Under the pieces are notes generated by a model. The model was given only the letters and a program-made list of their open reading frames with translations. It was not told the DNA's origin and did no database searches. From Nonomuraea gerenzanensis (GTDB taxonomy: Bacteria > Actinomycetota > Actinomycetes > Streptosporangiales > Streptosporangiaceae): DNA of 64,000 nt. Location: contig NZ_CP084058.1 of the NCBI RefSeq assembly GCF_020215645.1, positions 6,758,001 through 6,822,000 on the forward strand, read 5' to 3'. Within the stretch, counting starts at the first letter, position 1; the number at the start of each line of letters is the position of its first letter. Positions 1 to 8,677 of the stretch are shown here, piece after piece. The position numbers and the translations under genes were made by a program.

Positions 1-566
1 GACTCCATGCGCAGGGCGGCGACGGCGTCGCGGGCGTCGTGCTCCCACTCCAGGTGCATGCCGCGCATGACCGGGTCGGTGAACAGCAGGTACAGGTAGT
101 TGCGCCGGTCGGCGGGCAGCCGGGAGAAGTCGGTGTAGAGGGCGGCGGCGCCGGCGTTCCACTCCAGGACGTCCAGCCGCCTGCCCAGGACGATGGCGGG
201 GGTCGCGGTGAGCTGGTCGAGCAGGCGCCGCATGGCGGGGCGGACGCGTTGCACGGGCCGGCGCCTGCGGGGCCGGGCGTCGGTCTTGCCGGCGAGCTGG
301 TACAGGTAGCGCTGCTGGTCCTCGTCCAGCCGCAGCGCGCGGGCCAGCGTGGCGAGCACCGAGGCGGACGCCCTGACGCGGCCCTGCTCCAGCCGCGTGT
401 AGTAGTCGACGCTGATGGCGGCGAGCTGGGCGACCTCCTCCCGGCGCAGCCCCGCGACCTTGCGCCGGGACTCCTGCTCGGGCAGGCCGAGCTCGCGCGG
501 GTCCAGTTGGGCCCGGCGGGCCTTGAGGAAGGCGCCGAGTTCGCCGGGGCCAGATGTGGGGCTCAT
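1..566 (-). CDS. XRE-family regulator with MmyB-like ligand domain (partial)
   Basis: The frame opens at an ATG at 566 and runs off the left edge of the window, so the C-terminus is missing. An N-terminal XRE helix-turn-helix (about residues 10-75, with RREEVAQLAAISVDYYTRLE) is followed by the MmyB-like domain (LLDQLTATPAIVLGRRLDVLEWN, then DFSRLPADRRNYLYLLF). The family contains transcription regulators whose C-terminal domain is thought to bind a small hydrophobic ligand. It is divergent from an alpha/beta hydrolase at 717, the usual arrangement of such a regulator and its target. An inverted repeat lies between the two genes. Confidence 0.9.
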   Translation of the reverse strand, partial: MSPTSGPGELGAFLKARRAQLDPRELGLPEQESRRKVAGLRREEVAQLAAISVDYYTRLEQGRVRASASVLATLARALRLDEDQQRYLYQLAGKTDARPRRRRPVQRVRPAMRRLLDQLTATPAIVLGRRLDVLEWNAGAAALYTDFSRLPADRRNYLYLLFTDPVMRGMHLEWEHDARDAVAALRME

Positions 567-607
567 GTCTCCATTGTCGGACCTGTGGTGCCGAGGTTGA
601 GGGGGCA

Positions 608-629
608 GGTTCTTTCCCAGGCAAGAACC
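608..629. promoter_or_regulatory. Inverted repeat, candidate operator of the divergent pair
   Basis: GGTTCTT at 608-614 and AAGAACC at 623-629 form a perfect 7-bp inverted repeat with an 8-nt spacer in the 150-bp gap between the regulator and the hydrolase. Position and symmetry suit a dimeric HTH protein; binding is inferred. Confidence 0.55.
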
Positions 630-716
630 CGCCGCTTTTGCCCGCCCCGCGATGCGACGACTGTGGACACGTGCCCGGCACCGAGCCGGGCCGGCCGAAC
701 ACTTACGGAGCATCCC

Positions 717-1643
717 ATGTCGAAGATCGACGTCACCTTCCCCAGCGCCGGCATCCCCCTCGCCGGGCACCTCCACCTCCCCGACGCCCCGGCGGCGGGG
801 CCGCGCCCGGCGATCGTCGTGGGGCATCCCGGCACCGGGGTCAAGGAGCAGGCCGCCGGCCTGTACGCCCGCCACCTGGCCGAGCGGGGGTTCGTCGCGC
901 TCGCCTACGACGCGGCCTACCAGGGCGAGAGCGGCGGCGAGCCGCGCAACCTGGAGGACCCGGCGCAGCGCGTCGAGGACCTCAAGGCCGCCGTGAGCTT
1001 CCTGACCACCCGCGGCGAGGCCGATCCCGGCCGCATCGGCATGCTCGGCATCTGCGCCTCGGGCGGGTACGCCCTGTCCGCCGTCGCCGGTGACCGGCGC
1101 GTCAAGGCGGTCGCCACCGTCAGCGCCGCCGACGTGGCCCGCCAGTTCCGGCTGGGGGCCGACGGCACGCAGGACCCGGCGGTGTACCTCGGCATGCTGG
1201 ACGCCGCGGCGCACGCCCGTACCGTCGCGGCCGGGGGCGAGGAGGCGCCGGTGCTGGACCTCTTCCCCGAGACGGTCGAGCAGGCCCGCGCGCTCGGCGG
1301 CGAGCACGGCGCCGAGGGCTTCGAGTACTACCGCACCGAGCGCGGCCGGCACCCCCGCTCGCCCGGTCTGCTGACCTGGGACAGCGTGGACAGGCTGGCC
1401 TCCTTCGACGCGTTCGCGCCCGTGCCGCTGATCGGGCAGCGGCCGCTGCTCATGGTCGTCGGGACCCGGGCGGTGACGTCGTGGATGAGCGTCGAGGCCT
1501 TCCAGCGGGCGACCGGGCCGAAGGAGCTGCACTGGATCGAGGGTGCCAGCCATGTGGACCTGTACGACAGGAAGCAGTACGTGGATCCGGCCGTCGAGCG
1601 GATCGCCGCGTTCTTCGGCGAGCACCTGGGCAGGACGGCCTGA
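717..1643 (+). CDS. Alpha/beta hydrolase
   Basis: A 308-residue protein of the dienelactone-hydrolase-like alpha/beta hydrolase group. The nucleophile elbow is GICASGG (about residue 109), and a C-terminal GASHVDLYD supplies the likely catalytic His; the oxyanion region reads GHPGTGVKEQ. The ATG at 717 was chosen because the fold begins right after it; the frame is open further upstream but shows no domain there. The substrate is unknown. The gene is probably controlled by the divergent MmyB-type regulator. A 14-bp tandem repeat begins at its stop codon. Confidence 0.85.
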   Translation: MSKIDVTFPSAGIPLAGHLHLPDAPAAGPRPAIVVGHPGTGVKEQAAGLYARHLAERGFVALAYDAAYQGESGGEPRNLEDPAQRVEDLKAAVSFLTTRGEADPGRIGMLGICASGGYALSAVAGDRRVKAVATVSAADVARQFRLGADGTQDPAVYLGMLDAAAHARTVAAGGEEAPVLDLFPETVEQARALGGEHGAEGFEYYRTERGRHPRSPGLLTWDSVDRLASFDAFAPVPLIGQRPLLMVVGTRAVTSWMSVEAFQRATGPKELHWIEGASHVDLYDRKQYVDPAVERIAAFFGEHLGRTA

Positions 1644-1735
1644 TCGCCACGGCCTGACCGCCGCGCCTGATCGCCGGCGCCTGATCGCCGGCGCCTGATC
1701 GCCGGCGCCTGATCGCCGGCGTCTGATCGCCTCGC
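1640..1735. repeat. 14-bp tandem repeat starting at the stop codon
   Basis: Four near-perfect units of CCTGATCGCCGGCG run from 1666 to 1721, with degenerate copies on both sides, the first including the hydrolase stop codon at 1641-1643. Each unit carries a TGA, and because 14 is not a multiple of 3 the array places stops in all three forward frames. Confidence 0.85.
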
Positions 1736-1738
1736 AGC

Positions 1739-1771
1739 GCGAGCGGCCGCCCGTCATGGGCGGCCGCTCGC
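1739..1771. terminator. Bidirectional hairpin terminator
   Basis: A perfect 14-bp stem (GCGAGCGGCCGCCC, 1739-1752, with its complement at 1758-1771) and a 5-nt loop lie between convergent genes. There is no clear U-tract, as is common in actinomycetes. Confidence 0.8.
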
Positions 1772-1790
1772 GAGGGAGACTTCCGGTCGC

Positions 1791-2027
1791 TTACTTGAGC
1801 AGGCGCTTGCCGAGAAGCTCCTTGCCCTGCTCGGCTCCCTTACGGCTCTCGGCCTGAGCGCGGCGGAAGAAGCTCGCGAGCTCCTGATCGCCCGTACGCT
1901 CGGCGTCGGCGATGTAGTTCTCCAGCCGCAGCACGTTGCTCAGGCACTGCTCGACGAACCAGATCAGGTTGTAGTCCTTGTCCTGGGTACCGGTGACCTT
2001 GCCGGTCTCCTGGGTCGACGGATCCAT
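1791..2027 (-). CDS. Small helical hypothetical protein
   Basis: A 78-residue protein with no signal peptide or membrane segment. The frame is open further upstream, but an AGGAGGAGACCG ribosome-binding site directly precedes the ATG at 2027, so this start was chosen. The sequence is predicted mostly helical, with acidic and aromatic residues (NLIWFVEQCLSNVLRLENYI, then ELASFFRRAQAESRKG), and resembles small ferritin-like or helical-bundle proteins of actinomycetes. I do not recognise a family and no function is assigned. It ends at a strong hairpin shared with the convergent hydrolase. Confidence 0.7.
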   Translation of the reverse strand: MDPSTQETGKVTGTQDKDYNLIWFVEQCLSNVLRLENYIADAERTGDQELASFFRRAQAESRKGAEQGKELLGKRLLK

Positions 2028-2215
2028 CGGTCTCCTCCTAGCCGTTCGACGGTCAGATCCATCCCCCTGCCCACCCGGCGCGACGCCATCGCGCGGCCGG
2101 GTCGCCTCCGTCCCCCTGCCCGTCAGGCACGAGGTATGCACCATCGGGCCATGACCCTCGTGCGCGGTTTCACCGGGACGGAAATGCGCGGCCCTTCGTG
2201 GGTGTTGGCCGAGAC

Positions 2216-2635
2216 ATGGGAAACCGTTTCGCGGACCAGGACGTCATCCGGCGGCTCCTGACCGAGGCGCACACGTGGGCCTTCGTCGGCTTGTCCGACC
2301 ACCCGGGCCGGACGGCCTACGACCAGGCGGGCCTGCTCAAGTCGCGCGGCCGGCGGATCATTCCCGTCCACCCGGCCGCCGGGGCCGTGCTCGGTGAGCC
2401 GGGTTACGCGTCGCTGGCCGAGGTGCCGGGCAAGGTGGACGTGGTGGCCGTGTACCGGCGTTCCGAGCATGCCGGTGAGGCTATCGACGAGGCCATCGCG
2501 ATCGGGGCCGGGGCGGTCTGGCTGCCCCTGGGTGTGATCGACGAGGCGGCCGGTGAGCGCGCGCTGGCGGCCGGGCTGGACGTCGTGATGGACCGCTGCC
2601 CGGGCGTCGAGTGGGCCCTGCGCCGCACCGCCTGA
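2216..2635 (+). CDS. CoA-binding domain protein (YccU-like)
   Basis: A 139-residue single-domain protein of the CoA_binding_2 (YccU) type: a Rossmann fold with WAFVGLSDHPGRTAYDQAGLL, then RGRRIIPVHPAAGAVLGEPGYASLAEVPGKVD and GAGAVWLPLGV. Homologues bind CoA, but their physiological role is not established. The ATG at 2216 (MGNRFADQ) was chosen; a GTG at 2198 in the same frame is the alternative. Confidence 0.85.
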   Translation: MGNRFADQDVIRRLLTEAHTWAFVGLSDHPGRTAYDQAGLLKSRGRRIIPVHPAAGAVLGEPGYASLAEVPGKVDVVAVYRRSEHAGEAIDEAIAIGAGAVWLPLGVIDEAAGERALAAGLDVVMDRCPGVEWALRRTA

Positions 2636-2656
2636 AACCGCGTCGCCGTGCGCCGT

Positions 2657-4717
2657 TCAGGTCTGGGTGCGGCGGATGACCTTGGTTAGCTGCTGCCCCT
2701 CCCCCGCCGCCGGGCTCGCCGGTGCCGTGGACACCAGCACGTCCGGCGGGTCCTGCCGGTAGAAGATGTCGATGTCGACCTCCTCACCCCCCATGATCAG
2801 CGTGTCCCAGGCCCCGCTGATCAGCAACGTCCGTAACGTCTCCGCCTTCAGCCCGCGCAGATGCCCCCGGAGCGTGGCGTCGTCCGGCATTCCGGGGATG
2901 CGCGGAGCCAGCCGGTCGCGGATCTGCCGCAACCGGCCCATGAGCGCGTCCAGCTCGGCGTCCTGACGCGCGCCGGAATCCCAGCGGGCGCCGGAATCCC
3001 CGTGCGCGCCGGAATCCCTGTGCGCGCCCGAATCTCCGCGCGTGCCGGAATCCCTGCGCCCGTCGAGGTCCTTGCGCGGGTCGGAGTCCTGCGCGGCCTC
3101 CGCGATGCCCGCCGCGATCTGGTCCTTGATCGCCCGCGTGACCCCCTGCCCGTCCGTGGTCACCATCGCCTTCCAGGCGCGGCTCTTGTGCCGGTACTGC
3201 AGCATCGACATGGCCGCCTCGTGCCGGATGAAGTCCGCGTCCCTGAACGGCCGGGCCCGCCAGCTCTGGCTGAGCGTCCTGGCCAGTGAGATGGCCGAGG
3301 CCAGCCCGCTGTTCAGGCCGCGGCCGGGCCAGAAGTGGATGGCGTTGGCGGCGTCGCCGAGCAGGAAGCCGTACGTGCCGGGCGTGGCGGAGGTGGGCGG
3401 GTGGAGCTGGGCGGTGAAGCGGGGCCGCTGCACCATGTCGAGCCGGAACGCGGTGACCGCGCTCAGGTTCTCCTCCCGTACCCCGAAGAACCGCAGCCCC
3501 TCCATCACCCGCCCCCACAGCGCCGACCCCTTGACCAGAGCGGGCAGGAACAGCGTGCTGTGGGTGGAGCAGCGGAACTCGCCGTGCTCGGTCCGGTCCA
3601 TCAGGCACGGGCTGGCGGCCACGCACTGCTCGAACACGTGCCGCACCGGGTCGATGCCGATGACCTCCTCGGCCTCGGCGTCGGTGAGCCGCATGTTGAG
3701 GAAGCCCTCGCCGCGCAGGGCGTTCAGCAGGAAACGGTTCTGCGCCACGGTGAGCAGGACCGTCATGGGGTCGGGCAGGTCGGACTTGACCCGCAGGCCC
3801 AGGACGACGTCCCGCAGGTGGTGGCCGTCGAGGGAGTAGATGGAGGTGTCGGCCTTGCCGAACTTGGCGGCGAAGTGCTCGCGGGTGCGCGACCGGCCGC
3901 CCTCGCAGATCGCCAGCACGTGGTCGCGCGCCGCGGCCTCGCCGTGCTCGCCGGGGTCGAACCGCTCGGGGACCAGCCTGATCCGGCCCGGCCGCTCGCC
4001 GGCCATCGCCAGCAGCGTGTCCTCGATGTAGGAGATGCGCAGGTTGCGCGGGCTGCGGCCGCGGATGGAGTCGGGGCCGGCGGGCCACATCTCGGTGAAC
4101 GCGCCCGGGGCGAACAGCCGCGCCTGCACCTTCTCCGGCAGGTTCAGGTACTGCCGGCTCTGCACCGTGACCACCTGCTGCCGCCGGACGTTGCCCTGCT
4201 CCTTGCCCTTCCAGACGACCCGGTCGCCGTCGGGCATCCAGCGGCCGTCGTACACGGTGATCGCCACCCGCTCGCCCATGAGGTGGTCGAGGAGCAGGGC
4301 GAAGCCGAGCCCGACGGGGCCACCGCCGCTGACCGTGACGCGCAGGACCTCGGCGGGGTCCACCGCGCGCGCCGCCCGCCGGCCGATCTCCCGCATCAGC
4401 CCCGGGTCCATGATGGTCTCGACGTCGTCGGACGCCTCGAAGCGGAACACCTCGTCGCCGATCGCGATCACGTCGCCGGGCCGCAGCTCGTGCGTGGTCA
4501 CCCGGACGCCGTTGACCAGGGTGCCGTTGCGGCTGCCCAGGTCGTGCAGCACGTACCGGCCGGCCTCGTACCGCACCTCGGCGTGCGCGCGCGAGGCGCG
4601 GCCGCTGGCGATCACGATGCGGCTGTCGCTCCTGCGGCCGAACGTCATCGGCCGGTCGTCGATCGGAAACCTCTGTCCGGACAGCGGGCCCTCACGCCCC
4701 ACGATCACCGGCGGCAT
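2657..4717 (-). CDS. FHA domain fused to FAD-dependent monooxygenase-like protein
   Basis: A 686-residue two-part protein. Residues 1-95 form an FHA phosphothreonine-binding domain (FGRRSDSRIVIASGRASRAHAE, then LHDLGSRNGTLVNG). From about residue 126 an FAD-binding fold of the PHBH/kynurenine-monooxygenase kind begins (GGGPVG at 131-136), and the second FAD motif LLGDAANAIHFWPGRGLNSG lies near residue 453. Residues about 552-583 hold an 18-bp/6-residue tandem repeat (x-D-S-G core, five copies), probably a flexible linker. The FHA part suggests docking to a Ser/Thr kinase substrate; no kinase gene is adjacent. The start at 4717 has a GGGAGTGA-type RBS. The substrate is unknown. Confidence 0.8.
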   Translation of the reverse strand: MPPVIVGREGPLSGQRFPIDDRPMTFGRRSDSRIVIASGRASRAHAEVRYEAGRYVLHDLGSRNGTLVNGVRVTTHELRPGDVIAIGDEVFRFEASDDVETIMDPGLMREIGRRAARAVDPAEVLRVTVSGGGPVGLGFALLLDHLMGERVAITVYDGRWMPDGDRVVWKGKEQGNVRRQQVVTVQSRQYLNLPEKVQARLFAPGAFTEMWPAGPDSIRGRSPRNLRISYIEDTLLAMAGERPGRIRLVPERFDPGEHGEAAARDHVLAICEGGRSRTREHFAAKFGKADTSIYSLDGHHLRDVVLGLRVKSDLPDPMTVLLTVAQNRFLLNALRGEGFLNMRLTDAEAEEVIGIDPVRHVFEQCVAASPCLMDRTEHGEFRCSTHSTLFLPALVKGSALWGRVMEGLRFFGVREENLSAVTAFRLDMVQRPRFTAQLHPPTSATPGTYGFLLGDAANAIHFWPGRGLNSGLASAISLARTLSQSWRARPFRDADFIRHEAAMSMLQYRHKSRAWKAMVTTDGQGVTRAIKDQIAAGIAEAAQDSDPRKDLDGRRDSGTRGDSGAHRDSGAHGDSGARWDSGARQDAELDALMGRLRQIRDRLAPRIPGMPDDATLRGHLRGLKAETLRTLLISGAWDTLIMGGEEVDIDIFYRQDPPDVLVSTAPASPAAGEGQQLTKVIRRTQT

Positions 4718-4855
4718 AGGTCACTCCCATTTCCTAGCCCATGGACTGACGGTGCGCCCCAAGCGTGAGCCGGTTCCGGGGAATTGACCGCTGAAAATTA
4801 CGCACGCGGCGCGCACTTCGCGGGAAGTCGTGACGGCTGTGAAAGCTGAGGCGAT

Positions 4856-5779
4856 TCAGCTGGGCAGGTGCAGCTCGAACCCTCCCGCGGCGAGCTCCGG
4901 CAGGAAGGCCGCCGGGTCCACGAGCTGTTCGAGATGCCGTACGCCGGGCGGCAGCGCGGGCAGGTCACGGATGAGGAGCGCCGCGACACGCCCGGTGGCG
5001 CGGCTCTGCGAGTGCCCGCTGAAGGCGGCCCGCGCCGGGCCGCGGGCGACGGTCACCGCGAAGCCGTCGCCGCCGAGGTGCACCTTGCCCAGCAGCTTGA
5101 CCAGGAGGTCGCGCACCCGGGGGCGGCGCAGCACGGCGGCGACGCGCGGCCGTCCTGCCGCCGCGAGCAGGCCGGTCATGAGGCGGGAGTCCAGGCAGAG
5201 GCCGGTGCGGGCGGAGGCCAGGCCGAGCGCGCCGAGCCCGTCCAGCGTCCAGGCGATCGCCGCCGCGCCGTGCTGCTCCCCCGAGCCGAGCAGGACGCCG
5301 ACGAGCAGGTCCCGGTGCCCGCCACGGGCGCCGGCCACCAGGCTCACGCTCAGGGCGGCGGCCAGCAGGTTGGTGACGCCGGGCACCAGTCCGACGCTCA
5401 GGGCGGCGATGGCGCCGCGGGCCGTGGCCAGGTCGTCGAGCTCCTCGATCGCCGCGAGCACGTGCCGCGAGGCCGACACGTCCACGTAGTGGATGCCGCG
5501 TTCCAGGCAGGCGCGGGCGACGCGGGCGTTGTCGATCTCGGCGCACATGAGGACGGTGGTGACGCCCTCCAGCGCGCTGCCCAGCTCGTCGGGATCGGCG
5601 GCGTCCACCCGCTTCGCGGTGGCACCGGAGACGGCGCGGGCCCGCTCGGGTTGCGCCCCGCGACGATCACCCGGATGCCGGGGTACGCGGCCAGCCGCGG
5701 CGGCGGCCTCCCTGCCGACCGCGCCGTAACCGCCCAGGACGAGCACCGTGTGCGTGCCGGCAGAACTTTTCGCAGTCAC
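4856..5779 (-). CDS. Saccharopine-dehydrogenase-like NAD(P)-binding protein
   Basis: A 307-residue protein starting at a GTG at 5779. The Rossmann motif GGYGAVG is at residues 16-22, followed by a fold resembling saccharopine dehydrogenase/trans-acting enoyl reductase proteins (VDAADPDELGSAL, then GIHYVDVSAS). Residues about 29-44 are out of register: the +1 frame across 5647-5697 encodes LAAYPGIRVIVAGRNP, the expected second beta strand, so two compensating one-base indels seem present. The cofactor-specificity strand is therefore scrambled in the annotated frame. The gene is divergent from a TetR regulator 40 bp away that probably controls it. Confidence 0.75.
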   Translation of the reverse strand: MTAKSSAGTHTVLVLGGYGAVGREAAAAAGRVPRHPGDRRGAQPERARAVSGATAKRVDAADPDELGSALEGVTTVLMCAEIDNARVARACLERGIHYVDVSASRHVLAAIEELDDLATARGAIAALSVGLVPGVTNLLAAALSVSLVAGARGGHRDLLVGVLLGSGEQHGAAAIAWTLDGLGALGLASARTGLCLDSRLMTGLLAAAGRPRVAAVLRRPRVRDLLVKLLGKVHLGGDGFAVTVARGPARAAFSGHSQSRATGRVAALLIRDLPALPPGVRHLEQLVDPAAFLPELAAGGFELHLPS

Positions 5780-5819
5780 ACCACAAGAATGTTTTCGTAG
5801 TGCTGCTACAGTCAAGTCC

Positions 5820-6488
5820 GTGAGCGCGACACGATCACCACGGCGGAGCGAGGACGGGCGAGCGGCGCGGGCCAGGTCCACCAAGGCGCGCATCATCGCG
5901 GCCGCCACGGAGCTGTTCACCACGCACGGCTACGCGGCCACCAGCGTCACCGCCATCGCCGCCGAGGCCGCCGTGGGCGAGCAGACCGTCTACTACGCCT
6001 TCGGCCACAAGCGGGCCATCCTGAGCGCGGCCCTCGACGTGGCCGTGGCCGGCGACGACGAGCCCGTGCCCACCCTCGATCGCCCCTGGGCACGCGCCGC
6101 GATCGCCGACCCCGACCCGCTGGCGCAGCTGCGCCGCCAGGTGTCAGGCGCCGCCGAGATCCTCCTGCGCGCGGCACGGCTGCTGGACGTGGTGCGCAGC
6201 GCCGCCATCACCGACCCCGACCTCGCGGGGGTCTGGGACACCAACGTCCGGCAGCGTCTGACCGTGCAGCGGGTCTTCGCCGACGCCCTGGCCGGCAAGA
6301 CGGCCCTGCGTGCCGGGCTCACGCCGGAGACCGCGGCCGACATCGCCCTGGCCACCCTCTCCCCCGAGACCTACAACCTGCTGGTCCACGGCCGTGGCTG
6401 GAGCGCCGAGCAGTGGCGCGACTGGGCGCTCGACGCCCTCACCGGCATGCTGACGACCCTGCCCCGGCCGATGCCGCCCTCCGGGTGA
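5820..6488 (+). CDS. TetR-family transcriptional regulator
   Basis: A 222-residue TetR/AcrR regulator. The N-terminal HTH reads KARIIAAATELFTTHGYAAT followed by VGEQTVYYAFGHKRAIL. The GTG at 5820 was chosen because it leaves a normal short basic N-terminus (SATRSPRRSEDGRAARAR) and clears the start of the divergent dehydrogenase-like gene at 5779. The C-terminal ligand domain is generic. The stop codon opens a 14-bp tandem repeat. Confidence 0.88.
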   Translation: MSATRSPRRSEDGRAARARSTKARIIAAATELFTTHGYAATSVTAIAAEAAVGEQTVYYAFGHKRAILSAALDVAVAGDDEPVPTLDRPWARAAIADPDPLAQLRRQVSGAAEILLRAARLLDVVRSAAITDPDLAGVWDTNVRQRLTVQRVFADALAGKTALRAGLTPETAADIALATLSPETYNLLVHGRGWSAEQWRDWALDALTGMLTTLPRPMPPSG

Positions 6489-6570
6489 CGGCAGGCGGCC
6501 TGACGGCAGGCGGGTGACGGCAGGCGGGTGACGGCAGGCGGGTGACGGCAGGCGGGTGACGGCGGGCGAT
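6484..6570. repeat. 14-bp tandem repeat at the stop codon
   Basis: Six TGACGGC-containing units occur with TGAC at 6486, 6501, 6515, 6529, 6543 and 6557. The first TGA is the TetR stop codon. The unit is close to GTGACGGCAGGCGG, and the array supplies stops in all frames, like the array at 1640-1735 but with a different unit sequence. Confidence 0.85.
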
Positions 6571-6603
6571 CGCACCACCACCGGCGCCACCCGCCGACCG
6601 TCA

Positions 6604-8634
6604 TCACTTCTCGTCGCGCACCTGCGCCGCCGTGACCGCGACGGTGGTGACGATGTCGGCCACGGTCGCGCCCCGGGACAGGTCGTTGACAGGCTTGCGC
6701 AGCCCCTGCAGCACCGGCCCCACCGCCACCGCCCCCGCACTGCGCTGCACACCCTTGTACAGGTTGTTGCCGGTGTTCAGATCCGGCACCACGAACACGG
6801 TGGCCCGCCCGGCCACCTCGCTGTCGGGCATCTTGGTGCGGGCCACCGCCGGATCGACGGCGGCGTCGTACTGGATCGGCCCCTCCACCCGCAGATCCGG
6901 CCGCCGCTCGCGGACCAGCTCGGTCGCCGCGCGCACCTTGTCCACATCCGCCCCCGCCCCCGAGGCACCCGTCGAGTACGACAACATCGCGATCCGCGGA
7001 TCGACCCCGAACAACGCCGCGGTACGCGCCGAGGCGATCGCGATCTCGGCCAGTTGCTCGGCACTCGGATCGGGATTGACCGCGCAGTCACCGTAGACCA
7101 GCACCCGATCGGCCAGGCACATGAAGAACACGCTGGAGACGAGCCCCAGCCGCAGGATCTCGAACGCCGGCCTGATCGTGTGCGCGGTGGTGTGGATGGC
7201 CCCCGACACCATGCCGTCGGCCATCCCGGTGTGCACCATCAACGTGCCGAAATAGGACACATCAGTCACCGTGTCCCGCGCCAGCTCCACCGTCATGCCC
7301 TTGTGCGCCCGCGCCTCGGCATAGGCGCGGGCGAACCGCTCACGCAGCTCCGCATCGAACGGGCTCAGCACCCGCGCCGCGTCCAGATCCAGACCGAGCT
7401 GAGCGGCCTGCACCCGGATCCGCTCCTCATCACCGAGCAGGGTCAGCTCCGCCACCCCCCGGCGCAGCAGGATGTCGGCCGCCCGCAGGATCCGCGGCTC
7501 CTCCCCCTCCGGCAGCACGATGTGCCGGCGCCGGGCCCGCGCCCGATCCAGCAACTCGTACTCGAACATGAGCGGCGTCACCACCTCGGTCTTGGCGATG
7601 TCGAGCCGCTCCAGCAGCAACCGGCCGTCCACGTGCTCGGCGAACAACCGGACCGCCGTGTCGATCTTCCCGCCCGCCTCCGGCGTGAACCGGCCCTCCA
7701 CCGCCGACAACCGGGTCGCGGTCTCGAACGTGTCATGCTCGGTGGCCAGCACCGGCAGCGGAATCGCCATCCCGCGCAGCAACCGCTCGACCGGCACCGG
7801 CAGATCCGTGCCCCCGGTCAGCACCACCGCCGACAACGCCGCGAACCCCGGCGCCTTGTGCGCCGCGATCAGACCGGGCAGCAACGCGGCCGCCCGATCC
7901 GACGGAATGATCACCGCCGCGCCTTCCGTCAGCCGCTCCAGGATGCCCGGCAGCGACATCGCGCCCACCATCAGCGCGCTCGCCTCCCGGCCCAGGCCGT
8001 CCCGCTCCCCCAGATACAACCGCCCCTCACAGGCATCCAGCAGGTCGGCCACCGTCGGCGCCCGCAACGACGGCGTCTCCGGCAGCACGAACACCGGCGT
8101 CGGATGCGCCGGCGCCACCGGCCCGGCCGCCCGGGTGACCACCACCGCCAGCTCCCGGGCGTGGTGGTGGGCCAGCTCCCGCGCCGACAGCTCGACCGCC
8201 GCGCCGATCTGCGCCGCCGTCCGGCCCCGGCCGCTGACGACGTTCAGCACCGGCGTGCCGAGATCCGCGGCCAGCCGGGCGTTGAACCCGAACTCCATCG
8301 GCGCCCCCACGTCGGTGTAGTCGGTGCCGACCACCACCACCGCGTCACACCGCCCGGCCAGCGCCCGGAACCGGGCCACCACCTCCCCGGCCGCGCGCTC
8401 CCCATCGGCGTGCACCTCGTCGTAGGTGACCCCCGCGCACGCCTCGTACGGCAGGGCGAGCTGGAACCTGCTCCGGATGGTGTTGATCAGCGCGTCCTCC
8501 CGCCCCGCCCGCACCACCGGCCGGAACACCCCTACCGTCTCCACCTGCCGGGACAGCAGCTCCACCAGACCCAGGGCGACGGTTCCCTTGTTGCTCTCCG
8601 CCTCACCCGCAGCAATGTACACAGCACGCGTCAT
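6604..8634 (-). CDS. pta: Phosphate acetyltransferase
   Basis: A 676-residue long-form phosphotransacetylase that interconverts acetyl-CoA and acetyl phosphate. The N-terminal P-loop/dethiobiotin-synthetase-like domain begins MTRAVYIAAGEAESNKGTVAL; a DRTGG-type middle domain follows, and the C-terminal PTA_PTB domain holds RRHIVLPEGEEPRILRAAD, YSTGASGAGADVDKV and FVVPDLNTGNNLYK. The ATG at 8634 was chosen; an ATG three codons upstream (8643) is equally possible. The gene is divergent from ackA rather than co-transcribed with it, with about 40 bp between the start codons, so the two promoters must overlap. Confidence 0.95.
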   Translation of the reverse strand: MTRAVYIAAGEAESNKGTVALGLVELLSRQVETVGVFRPVVRAGREDALINTIRSRFQLALPYEACAGVTYDEVHADGERAAGEVVARFRALAGRCDAVVVVGTDYTDVGAPMEFGFNARLAADLGTPVLNVVSGRGRTAAQIGAAVELSARELAHHHARELAVVVTRAAGPVAPAHPTPVFVLPETPSLRAPTVADLLDACEGRLYLGERDGLGREASALMVGAMSLPGILERLTEGAAVIIPSDRAAALLPGLIAAHKAPGFAALSAVVLTGGTDLPVPVERLLRGMAIPLPVLATEHDTFETATRLSAVEGRFTPEAGGKIDTAVRLFAEHVDGRLLLERLDIAKTEVVTPLMFEYELLDRARARRRHIVLPEGEEPRILRAADILLRRGVAELTLLGDEERIRVQAAQLGLDLDAARVLSPFDAELRERFARAYAEARAHKGMTVELARDTVTDVSYFGTLMVHTGMADGMVSGAIHTTAHTIRPAFEILRLGLVSSVFFMCLADRVLVYGDCAVNPDPSAEQLAEIAIASARTAALFGVDPRIAMLSYSTGASGAGADVDKVRAATELVRERRPDLRVEGPIQYDAAVDPAVARTKMPDSEVAGRATVFVVPDLNTGNNLYKGVQRSAGAVAVGPVLQGLRKPVNDLSRGATVADIVTTVAVTAAQVRDEK

Positions 8635-8677
8635 GCCTCTCATTGTTCTCGGCCCGGGCGGAAATAGGCTCATGGGC

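Noticed and set aside
1640..1735. CRISPR-like array
   Set aside because: Units are contiguous without spacers; the same holds for 6484-6570, 45480-45547 and 55444-55575, and there are no cas genes.
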